Source of the DNA: Tigriopus japonicus
Taxonomy: Eukaryota; Arthropoda; Copepoda; Harpacticoida; Harpacticidae
Assembly: GCA_010645155.1 (NCBI GenBank)
Contig: CM021314.1
Location: 8,224,248 to 8,288,247 of the forward strand
Length of the DNA: 64,000 nucleotides
Reading direction: 5' to 3'
The position numbers and the translations under genes were made by a program. The notes below the pieces were generated by a model. The model was not told where the DNA came from, made no database searches, and saw nothing but the letters and a program-made list of their open reading frames with translations. Below are positions 43,480-55,644 of the stretch, piece by piece; position 1 is the first letter of the stretch; each line of letters opens with the position of its first letter.

Positions 43480-44919
43480 ACCTCGATGCTATAAATATTC
43501 ACAATTTGTTGGTTTGATTAAAAAATACGGCCCTATGAAAAGACTATTGCCCTTGCAAGGTAAAAATCAAAATTTATGAGAAGAAATTTTTGGTTGAGCT
43601 TAAATAATACAAATTATTCCTTGTTCATCATTTATAACTGTATTTGGTAGGGCTTTAACCATTCCTCGAAAAAAGGAACGGATTGCAGTTTCCCTTCCCT
43701 CATCCAAAATGAGGAACGCGTTACTCCTAAATTCCTTTTGGGAAAGAAATGGCATTACAAAGTACAAAGTACTTTTTAAAAATAGGCACTTATTATCTAG
43801 AAGTTTAAAGGTTTGATTTGAAACGTCTCAATCGCAATAAATGCCATTATTTTGGCTTAAGGTTTGACTTAAGGTAAGTGCACGAAATATCAAGTAACAA
43901 GTCAAATCTCGTTTAAAGTTACAAAACTTTCCATGCAATTTGGTTTGAAAGTTTTAACGGTTTTTAAGATTTTGGTAAACACATTGTGAAATGTAATTTA
44001 CAAATTTACAGGTGGGCCTGGTAATAATGCATTGGTATGTTTAAGAGTTTGAATTTGCCCAATGAGAAAGCGATAAAACAAGGGGTCGGTCAGGAATGGC
44101 ATTTTGGTGACAAATGGTGACATTTATAAGTACGAGTTATGAGTTGAGTATGTGATTTAAACCAATTTTTCAACTGAGGAATGTTTTCAATTTTGCCCTA
44201 GCTAGCCCGTTAGGTTTTATTAGTCGTTTCACGATGCATCACATTGTGCGCTAAAAGTGCGCTTCTCTAAAAATTCGGTTAAAAAATAGTTTGCGATCTA
44301 AGAAAACCGACACTATTACGAAGTAGCGCCCAATTTATTGGAAGACAAAAACACAGGAGCCATTTTTTACTTTATATTTTGTATCATTTCTTTGTTGAAA
44401 AACGTCACAATTGGCTTCTAAGTTAGTAAGCCTTTTGCCACAAACATTTGATTGTGAAGGACACAGTGCAATGAAATGTCTCCCAAATTCTGCAGGTTGC
44501 TTCTATCTCAGATCTTCTTTCGCAAATCATTGATGGGAACTTATTTTACTCCTTTTTGAGAGATTTTACGCAAAATAACAAGCTTTTATTTTTTTCTGAA
44601 CAATCCAAAAAAACTCCAGCCATAAATTTTGTGAAATTAAGTCCCTGAGCAAATACCTGGTGGATGCCCCTTGAACAATGACTTAAGGATTCGTCGTCGA
44701 GCTTGACGTGCTCGATCCAGGTAAAAATGGTGCCAAACCGAGAAAGAAGATGACTGCATGCCCTCGCTCGATTTGCGAGTACCAAAGAGGACGTGGTAGC
44801 TCCTTCATGCGTCGCTTCCCCGGAAGAACTCATGTCCAAGGTGAATGCACTTCTCCAGCCAGGAAGAAATCCTAATCGTATCCCATCATCAGTCCGTTAT
44901 GTGAAGGAAGACACCAAAA

Positions 44920-45789
44920 ATGCTCTGGCGAAAACTGTCCCTGGTGTGTCTCTATGGGATATTAGCCAGTCTTTTGGTGGTAGCAATGCTCAAAATTGGA
45001 TTGCAAATGGGTTTGGGCAAGACAAAGTCACCAGGTTCTCCTAACATCCCCATGGAACAACCTAAAGTGAGAGTGGACCGAAGTTTAAAAGCTGGGAACG
45101 ACTTAAAACAAGTGTTCCTCTCTATGGATCGCAACGCTGATGGATTGGTGTCCTCCAAGGAACTGGCTCAGTCCATTAGTGTGACCGTTCAATCTCATAT
45201 GCAAAAATGCCTACAATCCAATATGCGCAAGTTCTTTCAATTGGACAAGGTCACTACCAATGGTATGGTGGAATGGGAAGAGTGGTTGCAATCATTTTCT
45301 CAAGAATACCCTTCTTTGGAGCCCAGAGAAGCTAAGGAAGCTTTAGCTGAGGCCAAAGCTCGATGGTCAGAGGCGGCTAGGACCAATCCCAATGCCTTGA
45401 ATATCGACGAATTCTTGTCGTTTTCTCATCCGGAGTTCTCCCATCCCACTCTATTGCAACAGGTGGACGAGATGATCTTGGGCTTGGACACCAACCAGGA
45501 TCAAATGTTAGATATAACTGAATATACTCAAAGAGCGCCAAAGGGTTCCACGGTGAAGAAGAAGGAATTTTCCACTTTGGACACGGATCAGGACGGTCAG
45601 GTGACCAAACGAGAACTGTTCCCGTTTTTGGACCCCAAATCCAAAGTTTGGGCTAGAAGGACAGCAAGGAATGTGATTGCACGTTTGGACGTTGATCATG
45701 ATCATGCGCTTTCTTATGAGGAGTTGGCGGGTAATCCAGACATGCCCGATTTGCTATTGCCAGAGCGGATATTCTACGCATTTGTCTAA
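44920..45789 (+). CDS. Cab45/SDF4-like EF-hand protein of the secretory pathway (CREC family)
   Basis: Single-exon gene of 289 residues. A short basic N-terminus (MLWRKL) is followed by one hydrophobic stretch (about 7-32), so it is either a signal peptide or a type II signal anchor. Six EF-hand positions follow, the CREC arrangement. They are DRNADGLVSSKE (70-81, good), a weak hand at 109-120, a degenerate hand at 154-165, DTNQDQMLDITE (190-201, good), DTDQDGQVTKRE (221-232, good) and DVDHDHALSYEE (257-268, near consensus). Cab45/SDF4 sorts cargo in the Golgi lumen in a Ca2+-dependent way; calumenin and reticulocalbin are alternatives. No C-terminal HDEF/HDEL is seen, which argues against ER-resident members. 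Start chosen as the first Met giving the hydrophobic segment. Confidence 0.75.
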   Translation: MLWRKLSLVCLYGILASLLVVAMLKIGLQMGLGKTKSPGSPNIPMEQPKVRVDRSLKAGNDLKQVFLSMDRNADGLVSSKELAQSISVTVQSHMQKCLQSNMRKFFQLDKVTTNGMVEWEEWLQSFSQEYPSLEPREAKEALAEAKARWSEAARTNPNALNIDEFLSFSHPEFSHPTLLQQVDEMILGLDTNQDQMLDITEYTQRAPKGSTVKKKEFSTLDTDQDGQVTKRELFPFLDPKSKVWARRTARNVIARLDVDHDHALSYEELAGNPDMPDLLLPERIFYAFV

Positions 45790-46572
45790 CGTCTAGTCAT
45801 TTTGTTATAAAGGTGATTTATTGTGGCCTCTTGAAAAACCAGTTCTCATCGTTAAGTTATTTTTCATATTTAACCCTATTGTAAGGGATTAACTTAACTT
45901 GTACGGTTATTAGATTTAAACTTTTTCTTTAAAGAAACAAAAAATGTATTTGAGAACAAAAAACAACTCAAAGTAACAACAACAGTCGAAGAAAGTCTAT
46001 TGTGCAAAAAAGTGCGTTATATCGTTTGAGCTCTCAATGGTTTGACAGAGCATTCAAGCGCTAAATTTAAGATGATTGCTTCAGAGCCTGAACAACTGAT
46101 GCTTCAACAAAACCAATATGATTATATTCAAACCAACAGAACTCCTTATTGATTGTAGTCTTGGCTTGGTGTCAATCCAATTTTTAATGCATTATTTTGG
46201 GAAGAAAAAATACGAGTTTTACATGCGTTTTTATTAAGTAACATTTATTTTTGTCAAATAATATAGAGATCAAAAAGAGCGGTGTGGTGCACAATTTCAC
46301 TATCAAATTATGTTGCACAGAGAACAAAAAAGGAGAAGAAATGCCCTAGTTTTCGCCATGATAATATCTCTATCTAGTTGTAGGCCTATTTGATAAAAAG
46401 GTTCTTATTCCTCATTGAGAACATATTTTATTCCACCGTTTTTTAAACACATCGCAACCAAACCATCATTTATATCAAAATTATACAGTTTTTATTCGTC
46501 TTTAATTCCTGTTCCTATTCTCATGGTTACCTGTCACAAGAATCGTATTTTGTAACAAACCACATCAAAAGG
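45790..46572. other. Gap between convergent EF-hand and Tudor genes
   Basis: AT-rich sequence holding both 3' UTRs. No additional gene or repeat recognised. Confidence 0.5.
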
Positions 46573-49500
46573 TCAACCCGGAATGTATTTGCTCTTAACG
46601 TTCAACCCGATGATTCCTCCCAGGGATTCTTCGCCAAATCCAGCCTTAATCAAAGCAGTGGCCACCGTCTCCTCCAGTGTGTCCATATCTCTCAAAGTCA
46701 ATTGCAAGGGCCAACTAGGATCAACGCGTTCAATCGAGGCTACAAAAGTCTTATCATGAACCGTTTGAAAGAAATACTCTGTGGCCTCTTTAGTCCATTC
46801 CTCTCCCAAAGGTTTGACTCCATTCAAAGAGCATTGCAAGGCTTGAAACGGCATGTGAAGAAAGGCTGGTTGAATCTTCCGGATCCATTTCAAGGCTATG
46901 CTTTGGGTATTCCCGAAATCGACAAAGAACACGGTCAACATGGACTCATCTTCTTGGTCCAAAGGCTCATCCAAGACTTGGGCACGAAGCCATTGTTTCT
47001 CACGGGAACAAAAGGCCGCCACAATCTCCGTTCTAGTGTATTTAGTATGTGGAACTCGGTTCTTGGAGGTCGCATTCATCTTGTAGTAACGTGTCATTTC
47101 ATTACAAAGTATCTCCAGATTTTGCTCTTGATTCTCGATCGATTCGAAGATATTCGGATCCACTTGATTGATATCGATCGGTCCCCAAGGTAGAATGATG
47201 TAGAAATTGCTCGGACTTTGGATACACGACACCTGAACACAGGTGTCGCTCTCTTTACTGGGTAATGTGATCTCGTTGTAGGCGGCTGTTAGGGTCCTAC
47301 CTTGGTCGATCTCCGTAAAGGCATCTGCAAAAGTCAATGCTACTAATTCAAAACGAGACGAAAAAAAACTGGAAAAATGGCAAAAATAATAAAATAAAAA
47401 TAAAAATGACATGGTCAAAACATTTTTAAAAGTTCAAAATTGCCAAACAGGAACCTTAAAGGTCACAATAGCAACATTATAATTTTAAGTAGTTTTTTTG
47501 TCCTTCCTTTAATCTCTAGAAAATGCAGCAAAAAAATTTCAGATCTGTTAATAAACACAAGAAAAGATTTTTGACGTTTCGTTTAAAAGCTATATCCTTG
47601 CACTACTAATGAAGTGTTCGAGAAAAAAAAAGTTAGGTTTCTACTTACTTGACCCAGTGAAGAGATGATAATCCGGACAAGCCTCGCCTCTCATACATTT
47701 TCCGCTGTTCTGGAAGAATCTGCAGATCCGGGGCTCATTTGCCCGTGAGCCGGATTTCTTGGGATTTTGTGGAAATTGACTCAATGGGTCGTAATAATTA
47801 TTACCGGCGGCATAGTCATCCCCAATTGGGTTCCAGTCCGCGGTTTCAGTAAGATTGGTGTTAACACAAACCTCTTTGGCGATAAGGAAAGCGTTCAAAG
47901 GAAGGGTAGGTTGAGTGGACCCGTCGTCGTTTACAAACCCCTCTCCAAGTACTTCTAAGACCATTGGACTTTGGTTGACATCGTTCGGGACACCAATGAA
48001 CCAGGATTTGTGCCCGAAAACATCTATTTGCTCATTCATGAGCTTCACAGCCATGTCAATTTGTGTTGGGATCACTTGGACGCCTTCAAGGGAGCATTCT
48101 CGCACCAATGGAGCCTGGAGACAGAATTGCTTGTCCAGGACTCGAAGATCTTCGGAAGGCACCTGAATGGTATCCCCGTTGTCTATCATGAGCACTTTTT
48201 TGAGATTGGCATCAATATGCTCGATTAAACAGCCACGATACCACTTGGATTGGGAATATACCGCCACTAAGGAATCTTGACGAAGGTATCCAACCATTTT
48301 ATGAGAGATCTCGGTGGCTTTTTCCATGTAAAATTGATTGAGATTGATAGAAAAAGGCTCAAACACATCTTTGGTGTCTTCCCAAGGATGCACGAAAAAA
48401 CGATTGGGACTCTCAATGTGAGCGAATAAGAACTTAAAACTCTCCCCTTCGTTGGTAGTAATCGATAAACGAGGTAAATCCGAGATTCGAGACACTTTGG
48501 GGCGTGAAGGAGCCTTAGGGGGTCCTTTTTGGTCGACAATAGAAGAACTTTCAAGCCACGAACTGATTCGACTCACATTCGCAGCCTCGGAATCGGACTC
48601 TCCGCTATCACAATCTGACATTTCTTGGACCGACGATTCCTTGAAGGAGTAAAAATCATAAAAAAATAGTAAAACCTCAAATCAATTATCATGAAAGAAA
48701 ATAACCTTTGAAGTGAGTTCATGGTCTCCTTTTGAGTTGGAATGAACATTGGGATTCATTTGAGCTTCATGATGCATCCTCATAATGGAGCTCACATCAA
48801 TATCAGCCACTAATCTGACAGGTATTGGTCCGTCGTTGTTTTCCAAGCTTCCGTCGGGTAATCGTACCATATAAATGTTGTTAGCCGCTTGCCATATTTT
48901 TTCGAAAACCATGTCACCCTCATCCCGATCCGAGTTCAAACACTCAAACATGGTACAAACAGTAACTTGAGGCGGAATGGTTCTTAAATGCTTTGGGAGC
49001 CTCAGCAAGGTCTTAGCCTCAACCAAGGTCGCGAAACTTAGGTCTAAGTAATCCACGGTAACATCGATCTCGCTGGTGAATTTGCCCAAGCGGACTCGGC
49101 CAAATTTGGCGTGACCCTCGGCATCTTTGTATTGGATTCCGTAGATAAATCCCGGCTGAGAAAAAGAAAGCCAACTTGTACATTAATTCGCAACATAGAA
49201 GTTGCGTCATTATAATTTGGTCATCAACAATGCGCAAATTATGGGTAATGCCTGAATCGAAATGCTTTTGAACATACGAAATCCAGGAATAAGTTTTGCC
49301 TTTAAGAATGATGAAAAGTCTGAGCCAAAAATATATTTTGTTGCAAACATTTTTTCTTTTCACATGAGGCAAAAGCTTGATTTCCTTAAAAGAAATAACT
49401 GTAGGTTTGAAAAGTTATTTCTATTTCCAATGATTTATCACTAGGGCTGAATATTTTAGGTTTTACATAAAAACCTAGGTTTTAACCTAAAACGCCTTTT

Positions 49501-51389
49501 TTGGGCAATTTTTACCTAAAAATAAGTTTCCAACCTAAAATTAACTTTTTTCTCGCATTTTTCAGGAAATTTTTACCTAAAACTAAGTTTTCAACCTAAA
49601 ATTAACTTTTTTCTCACCCTAAAGTCATTTGACTACGCCCACTTGAAAATTACCCCAGTGTCTTTAAAACAAAAAAAAAGGAAGAAAGTAGAAGAGTGGG
49701 AGCCACAATGTTTTTCATCTCAACAACATACCGAATTAGCTTTATCAGGTGGTTTCAGGCCGACATTTTGCCAATTAAGGGCGCTCACTGTCATTTTTTG
49801 AAGTTATATTTTTCTCTCGTCTCGTTTTCAGTCATTTCATCTCGTTTTTAGGGCGCAAATTTTCAATTTCTTTTTTTTAAGTCGAAAATTTTTTAAACTC
49901 GTTTTTAGGTCAAAAATTTCTGAACTCGTTTTAAGGTCAAAAATTTCTGAACTCGTTTTAAGGTCAAAAATTTCTGAACTCGTTTTAAGGTCAAAAATTT
50001 CCGATCTCCGTGTTTAGGTCGACAATTTTCGGTCTCATTTTAGGTCAAAAATTGCCGATCTCCTTTTTTGGGTCGACAATTTTTGATCTGGGTTTTTTGG
50101 TCGCATTTTTGCCACTTTCTGCCATATTCTACCGCTTAACAAATTTCACTGGCACAAACTTTTCTATACTGGCATTTTCCCCCACTGCCAAATAAAATTT
50201 TCATTGCCTTTGTCTCTGCTCAACTGCTTTTACTCTTGCCAAGAGTAAAGTGCTGAAAAACAATAGATAAAAGGCAAAATTTGGTCTGAAAAGCCACTGT
50301 AAAAGGTGTAATCTATTCAACCTAAAAAAAACCTAAAACGTAGTTTTGGGCAACCTAATTATGTCATAATTTGCCCAAAAAGTTAACCTAAAATATTCAG
50401 CCCTATTTATCACCAATTGGAAACTGTTTTGAAGCCCTTCTTTAACTTTGACTAGGGTAGCCCTTTTTCTCTACACTCTATAAATTTTAACTTTTATTTA
50501 GTGGAGATACGAGTGGAACGAGAGAGATCTCATCGGTTACAACATGAAAGAAGCATTGAATTTCTGGAGAGGCATACGTATTTTTAAATTTCAGCTCAAT
50601 CGAATGCAGGAGTGAAAAGTTGTGCCTTCTCAAACTTATATACTGAGGAGAGCATAGAATGAATGCGTTCGCCCTTTTGTGGTAAGACAATTACCACAAA
50701 AGGGCCAGTTCATTCATTCTCGGTAGGACTTGCGCTGAACTTTGAGTGAGCATAAATTTCGATTCCGATGTTCGATTGAACTGAAAATTGACATACTTAT
50801 TTTTATCAACATGAACAAGGTCTCATTTGCAGAAGAACGTCATAGAACTGTTCCTACTGGAAATCAGGATTCCTCTCGTTAGGCTCCCAGTCCAGAGAAA
50901 TTCAGAGGTTCTTGCAATATGCATAGATGATATCAGAGAATATTAGGTCCGTTAGATTGCCTCTCTCGAGGAGAAACTTTGTTCCTTTCGTTATTACAAG
51001 GGATTTCTTCACTAGTAGCTTAATAACTAATCCCATCACAAATTATTACAAAAAAAACAATAAGAAACGGAAATTGCTCAAAATAAGACAATATTTGAGC
51101 ATAAACACTAGTCTTCGAAAAAAAATATCTTAACGTACCTTTAACAAATCTTTGTTGGAAATTCGAAACTTGTCCTCAATTTGTCGACCTTCACTATTGG
51201 GAACACTCAGTTTGTCCAATAAAAGCTGCTCCAAACGAGCAAACTCCAATTTTTGCGATTCCGTTCGCACATAAAACGTCTGCAAATATCACGAAAATCG
51301 AGCTCGTTTAATTCACAAGGATATGATTATGTTTTTCCAACTTTGATTACCTTGGGTGTCCCGGTTAAAAATGTCACTTTCTCAGCCAT
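46573..51389 (-). CDS. Tudor-CCCH-Tudor protein, probable piRNA-pathway factor
   Basis: Five coding exons: 51389-51351, 51279-51139, 49155-48706, 48639-47649, 47324-46573; 790 residues. All junctions are GT-AG and in frame (0,0,0,1). Residues 61-160 look like the second half of an extended Tudor domain (VDYLDLSFATLVEAKTLLRL, LPKHLRTIPPQVTVCTMF). A full Tudor lies at about 280-430 (LVAVYSQSKWYRGCLIEHID, LMIDNGDTIQV). A C-X8-C-X5-C-X3-H zinc finger follows (516-535, CRFFQNSGKCMRG). The last exon encodes another extended Tudor (VAAFCSREKQWLRAQVLDEP, VFFVDFGNTQSIAL, FLHMPFQALQCSLNGVKP). Extended Tudors bind dimethyl-arginine on PIWI-type proteins in germ granules. The CCCH-plus-Tudor layout recalls TDRD12 and fly Yb proteins, but no DEAD-box helicase is encoded. 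Intron 2 contains a hAT MITE. Confidence 0.8.
49442..50405. mobile_element. hAT-type MITE with 8-bp target duplication in Tudor intron
   Basis: Ends are TAGGGCTGAATATTTTAGGT and its inverse (reverse complement of the right end: TAGGGCTGAATATTTTAGGT). TTTATCAC is present directly outside both ends (49434-49441 and 50406-50413). The 964-bp element has no transposase. It carries many AACCTAAAA words near the ends and a central tandem array. Confidence 0.9.
49880..50100. repeat. ~27-bp tandem array inside the hAT MITE
   Basis: The unit GAACTCGTTTTAAGGTCAAA plus AATTTCT repeats about eight times. The central copies are nearly identical and the outer copies diverged (GATCTCCTTTTTTGGGTCGA). Confidence 0.8.
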
Positions 51390-53198
51390 AACGAAGACTA
51401 GATCACGTTTTTAATTCATTTTTAACTCATTGCCTAAAAGGCAGGTTTTGGATTTGGCATTTTTGAGTTTCGGCAAAAGTCATAACAAAACGTAACATGA
51501 GACAGGGATGCCAAAAAATAATCTGTTCTTATGAAAAGATCGGGTGAATGAAAGTAATTTTGAAAACTCTCCGCAACCCTGGCACTTTTTCAGGGTTCAC
51601 ATAAACATTTCATTCAAATGTCAATCTGGTTTCTGAACTGAAAAAAATGATGGTTAGGGAACTATGTATAAAAGCATGATTGTGAAAACATACGAATTTC
51701 TTATAACGAAAACATCTTTTGTTTTGAGACTGAGATACGTGTTATTGCTGTAAATGTTGCAATAACAGACCCATTGCTGATGTAATCGTTGGACATCTCA
51801 ATTTGATTCCTTCATAGAGAGCCAAGATTTCATCATGAAAAAATAATTATTTTGTTTAAAAGAACCGAATATCTAAAAAAACGGCTAGTTATCCTTCGCT
51901 AGTCATTTTCACCGTGTGAGTTAAGAAGCGTACGATTCTTTTGGCCAACCTAATTTATTTGGTTCTGCTGCTGAGAGCTTCAAGGATTCCTGGCGGTCAG
52001 TGTTTCCTTTTATTGCAACCCTTTTTATCTCCTAGCGCATAAAACTTAAAAGGGCAATGGAGCAAAAACACGCAGTTCTTTTTGTGACTGCTTTTTAATA
52101 AAAGTAAGAAAATTATGAAATAATTGTAAATCTCGCTTTTGGAAGGTAGGGTGCGCACTTGGGTAACAAAAAAGTCAGGTTCTCTTTTTCTTGAGAGAAT
52201 AACGCCAATATTCAAGGGTTGATCTTTACACAGTGAAAGGGATCCCAATTACTGATGTGAACAAATTGGACATTTGTTTGTTTGTTTGTTTGTACATTTG
52301 GGTGGGTTTTCAGAATATTTGTTTGTTTGGGGTAAATTTGTACCACTCCCAAATAAAAACAGTGTTGCCGTCATGATTGGCGGTGATTTGTAAACGCCAG
52401 CATCTAAGGATCATATTTGCCACAATGCTTTGCGCTCGTGAAAGAATGGATTGGTTCAAACGAGATATTTCATACAACTGGAGTTCTTGGTTTTGACTGT
52501 AGATGGTTTTCAAGGCCTTAACTTACTTTTGACCGCATTTCTTCGCCTAAGGGGGCGTCACCTATGGCAGCCCTTATTTGCTGGGAGATTAAAACATTCA
52601 ACATCCGTTGACTTGATTTTCCGATATGTTTGGTTTTTAATTTGTGATTCGTATTTGTTTGGTATGCTGTCGTTTTTTGTCTTTGTTTGTTATTTGTTAC
52701 ATTTGTTCGGTTCTCATCACTACTAGAGACGTCGCTAGAGCGTCACTGGCTAACACGGGTTCCTAAAAACGTGAGCCTCTAGGCCCTCTAGGCCCATGAG
52801 AATTCAAGGATGGTACAATCAAAGACCTCGAAGTGCACGTTTTGATAAATTTAGACGTTGAAATTTTACACTTCTCTCCTATTATTCAAAACGCGCGGAT
52901 TCAATTTCCTTTTTTATTCCGCCACACGCTTTTCAGACTTTACCATTGGGAAAGACTGATGAAGTCGACAGCTGATAGAGACGGAACCACGTGGCCAGAA
53001 ACTCATCGTTGAACGCGCCCGCCTTGAGTGACATCACTGGACTTGAACCCGAGCCAAGTGCCCCGTGTCCGCTCTGCGCGCGTTGGCCAATCTGCCCTTA
53101 CCGACCGTTTCGTTCTTTCTTTTCACTTTGAGCCGTGCCTGGTGTAGGGTTGAATCCGGATTGGATATCTTTCTTTTCCGTTTAAATCTCGACTCACG
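51390..53198. promoter_or_regulatory. Divergent intergenic region Tudor gene / eEF1G
   Basis: About 1.8 kb with no supported gene; short GTTT microsatellite near 52274-52292. Just before eEF1G two pyrimidine stretches (TTCTTTCTTTT near 53112 and TCTTTCTTTTCC near 53168) resemble the TCT initiator used by translation-machinery genes. Confidence 0.45.
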
Positions 53199-55581
53199 AT
53201 GACGGTTTCCGGTACGCTTCACACCTACGACGACAACTTCCGCGCCTTCAAGGCCCTGATCGCGGCTAAATATTCGGGCGCTAAGGTCAAAACGTCGCCC
53301 GTGACCTTGGGTCAGGAGAACAAGTCGGCGGGTTTTCTGGCCAAGTTCCCTTTGGGCAAGGTTCCGGCCTTTGAGGACGATTCGGGCGTGTGTCTGTTCG
53401 AGAGCAACGCCATCGCCTATCACGTGGCCAATGAGGCCTTAAGAGGAACGGATCCCGTGCAAAAGGCCCTGGTCCAACAATGGATCAGCTTCGCCGAAAC
53501 CGAGGTAAGAACGAGAAGAAAAAGAAATGGACGAGGAATTGGTCAGGAAACGAGCTAAATATTCTTGAGGAAACCGCACCAAAGAGTTCCGTGAGAAATC
53601 TTTCAAATGTCCTCTGGGTTGAGACCCGATGATTATGAGAATCTCCGGCCAAGTTGGACCGCCATCGTCTTATTGACAAAGCTTGCCGCCAATGATGATA
53701 TAAAGTTTTTATCCAAGAAGGTTTAAAACGATAGCTGATATCCACAAAATGGGTTAATTTTATTTTCTTTACGGATTTTTTACCACCGCTGCCAGGAATG
53801 CGATTCCTTGCAAATTGAAGGATTTCTTCCGACAGCTTCAATCCGACCCCCAACAGGATTCGAACCTACGCCGTCTGGGGAAGCACTTACACTCGGCACT
53901 TTTAAGAATGCGCTAGTACGCGTGGCCACTCTGGCTTCCTTAGGGAATATTTTGATGGGTGTCGATGATTTTAGGTCCATTTTATAACCGGGGTCAAAAG
54001 AGATGAAAATAATTAACTTACTCCGATCAAATCAAATATTTGCAATGAGCAAACAAACCCTCTTCAAAGGCTTAAAACCCTAGTTTCTCAAACGGACAAC
54101 AAACGCGAGGATTGGGAGGCCCACTTTACCGTCACGAAATGAAAACCAAATATGTAAAAAAGAAACCGCCTTGATTTTTGGATTATTGGCCATAGCAATT
54201 TGTTAGTGCCTGATAACTATTTTTTTTCAAAAATCGCCTCGCGGTTGTTGCTCTTAGTAGCGACTCGATCGAATCCGTTGGGCGCTTCGTAGAACCTCAT
54301 GATTTGGCCACTCTGGAAAAGTATTTGCCAGTTTTAAACTATCTAATTTTTCCATAAAACGGCCAAATATTTGAAAAGTTGAGGAAATACAGAGAACATA
54401 TTAAAAGTATATTAAATTTGAAAAAATATATTTACGGGCACTATCAATCGCCAAATTAATACCATTGCTGGAAGAGCTACAAGCAAGAAGATAAAGTATT
54501 CCTTTGCATGGAAGTCTAATCCTGTTCCTGTCTCCAATAATGTCACAATCTCCCTCCTGTACCTAGTTGTGTAGTAAATGCCTTTTTCCATTATCTGTTA
54601 CCTCCTCCTTTCACGGACATTTAATGTTCTGCTTTTGGTTTCCAGGTTCTGCCTGCGGCGTGTACTTGGTGCTTTCAAGTGTTGGGTTTGATGCAGACCA
54701 ACAAGAACGCCCAAGACAAGGCCAAGGACGAGCTCAAAGTGGCCTTGAAGATGCTCGACAACACGTTGCTCCACTCGACCTTCCTGGTGGGAGAGCGTGT
54801 CACTTTGGCCGATATCACGGTCATGTGCAACCTTCTGTTGGCCTTCCGATTCGTGTTCGACCCTCAATACCGTCAAACCATCCCCAACATTGTCCGTTGG
54901 TTCAACACCCTCATCAACCAACCCAATGTCAAGGCCGTCATTGGTGCCGTGAAGCTCTGCGAGAAAGTGGGCGCCCCCAACGCATCAGCTGCCGCATCCA
55001 AAAAGGACAACAAGAAAAAGGAGGACAAGAAACCCGCTGAAAAGGCCGCTCCGGCAGCCGCACCCGCCGATGACGGGTTGAGCATGCCTGCCGAGAAGAA
55101 GGGTGACCCATTGTCCGCTCTGCCCAAGGGCTCCTTTGATATGGACGATTTCAAGCGGTTCTACTCCAATAACGACGAGGTCAAGTCCGTGCCCTATTTC
55201 TGGGAGAAGTTTGACCCCGAGCATTACTCCATCTGGCGGTGCGACTACAAGTACAACGATGAGTTGGCCATGGTGTTCATGTCTTGCAATCTGATCGGAG
55301 GCATGTTCCAACGTCTGGAGAAGCTCCGCAAGAACGCCTTCGCTTCAGTGTGTCTCTTCGGCGAAAACAATAATTCGGCCATCTCCGGTATCTGGGTTTG
55401 GCGTGGCCATGACCTTTGCTTTGACCTCAGTGAGGACTGGCAGATCGATTACAATTCGTATGATTGGCAGAAATTGGACCCCAAGAGTGAGGAGACCAAG
55501 AAACTGGTCGACCAATACTTCAAATGGGAAGGAGAGGACAAGAACGGGCTCAAGTTCAACCAAGGCAAGATCTTCAAGTAG
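53199..55581 (+). CDS. EEF1G: Elongation factor 1-gamma (eEF1G)
   Basis: Two coding exons, 53199-53504 and 54646-55581 (phase 0; GAG|GTAAGA donor, TTTCCAG acceptor), giving 413 residues. The N-terminal GST-like region has the thioredoxin-fold half (about 1-85: [20 protein letters not shown]) and the helical half (about 90-215: [40 protein letters not shown]). A Lys/Ala/Pro-rich linker (~218-258) leads to the conserved C-terminal eEF1G domain (about 262-413: [54 protein letters not shown]). It scaffolds the eEF1B exchange complex that recharges eEF1A with GTP. Length matches the family (~430). The 1.1-kb intron holds a SINE. AATAAA at 55621. Confidence 0.97.
53768..53940 (-). mobile_element. 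tRNA-derived SINE in the eEF1G intron
   Basis: On the minus strand an A-box-like region (GTGGCCACGCGTACTAGCGC, about 53926-53905) is followed by a perfect Pol III B box GGTTCGAATCC (53866-53856), with the long extra-arm spacing of Ser/Leu tRNAs. Downstream comes an unrelated body and then the tail palindrome AAGGAATCGCATTCCT with GGTGGTAAAAAATCC. The tail also occurs alone at 7614, 26004 and 43143, as expected of a SINE family. Confidence 0.7.
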
Positions 55582-55620
55582 ACGTTGAACGAGTCACCTT
55601 TTTAACCACCCATTTTCTGA

Positions 55621-55626
55621 AATAAA
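55621..55626 (+). terminator. Poly(A) signal of eEF1G
   Basis: AATAAA 39 bp after the stop codon and 19 bp before the stop codon of convergent NAT9. Confidence 0.75.
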
Positions 55627-55644
55627 GTCTTAACGCCCACGTTT

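Larger units (their letters stand above)
41985..44919. other. Repeat-rich intergenic region
   Basis: About 2.9 kb without a supported gene. It contains a ~1.06-kb hAT-like element (42415-43479) with a nested terminal-repeat-like sequence at about 42866 and a dispersed SINE-tail motif at 43143-43180. The MRPS21 and EF-hand promoters must lie at the two ends. Confidence 0.5.

Noticed and set aside
44793..45044. ORF of 83 residues overlapping the EF-hand gene start
   Set aside because: It is a different frame of the same sequence and has no EF-hand or signal segment.
49880..50100. CRISPR-like repeat array
   Set aside because: Units are directly adjacent without unique spacers and lie inside a hAT MITE in an animal intron.
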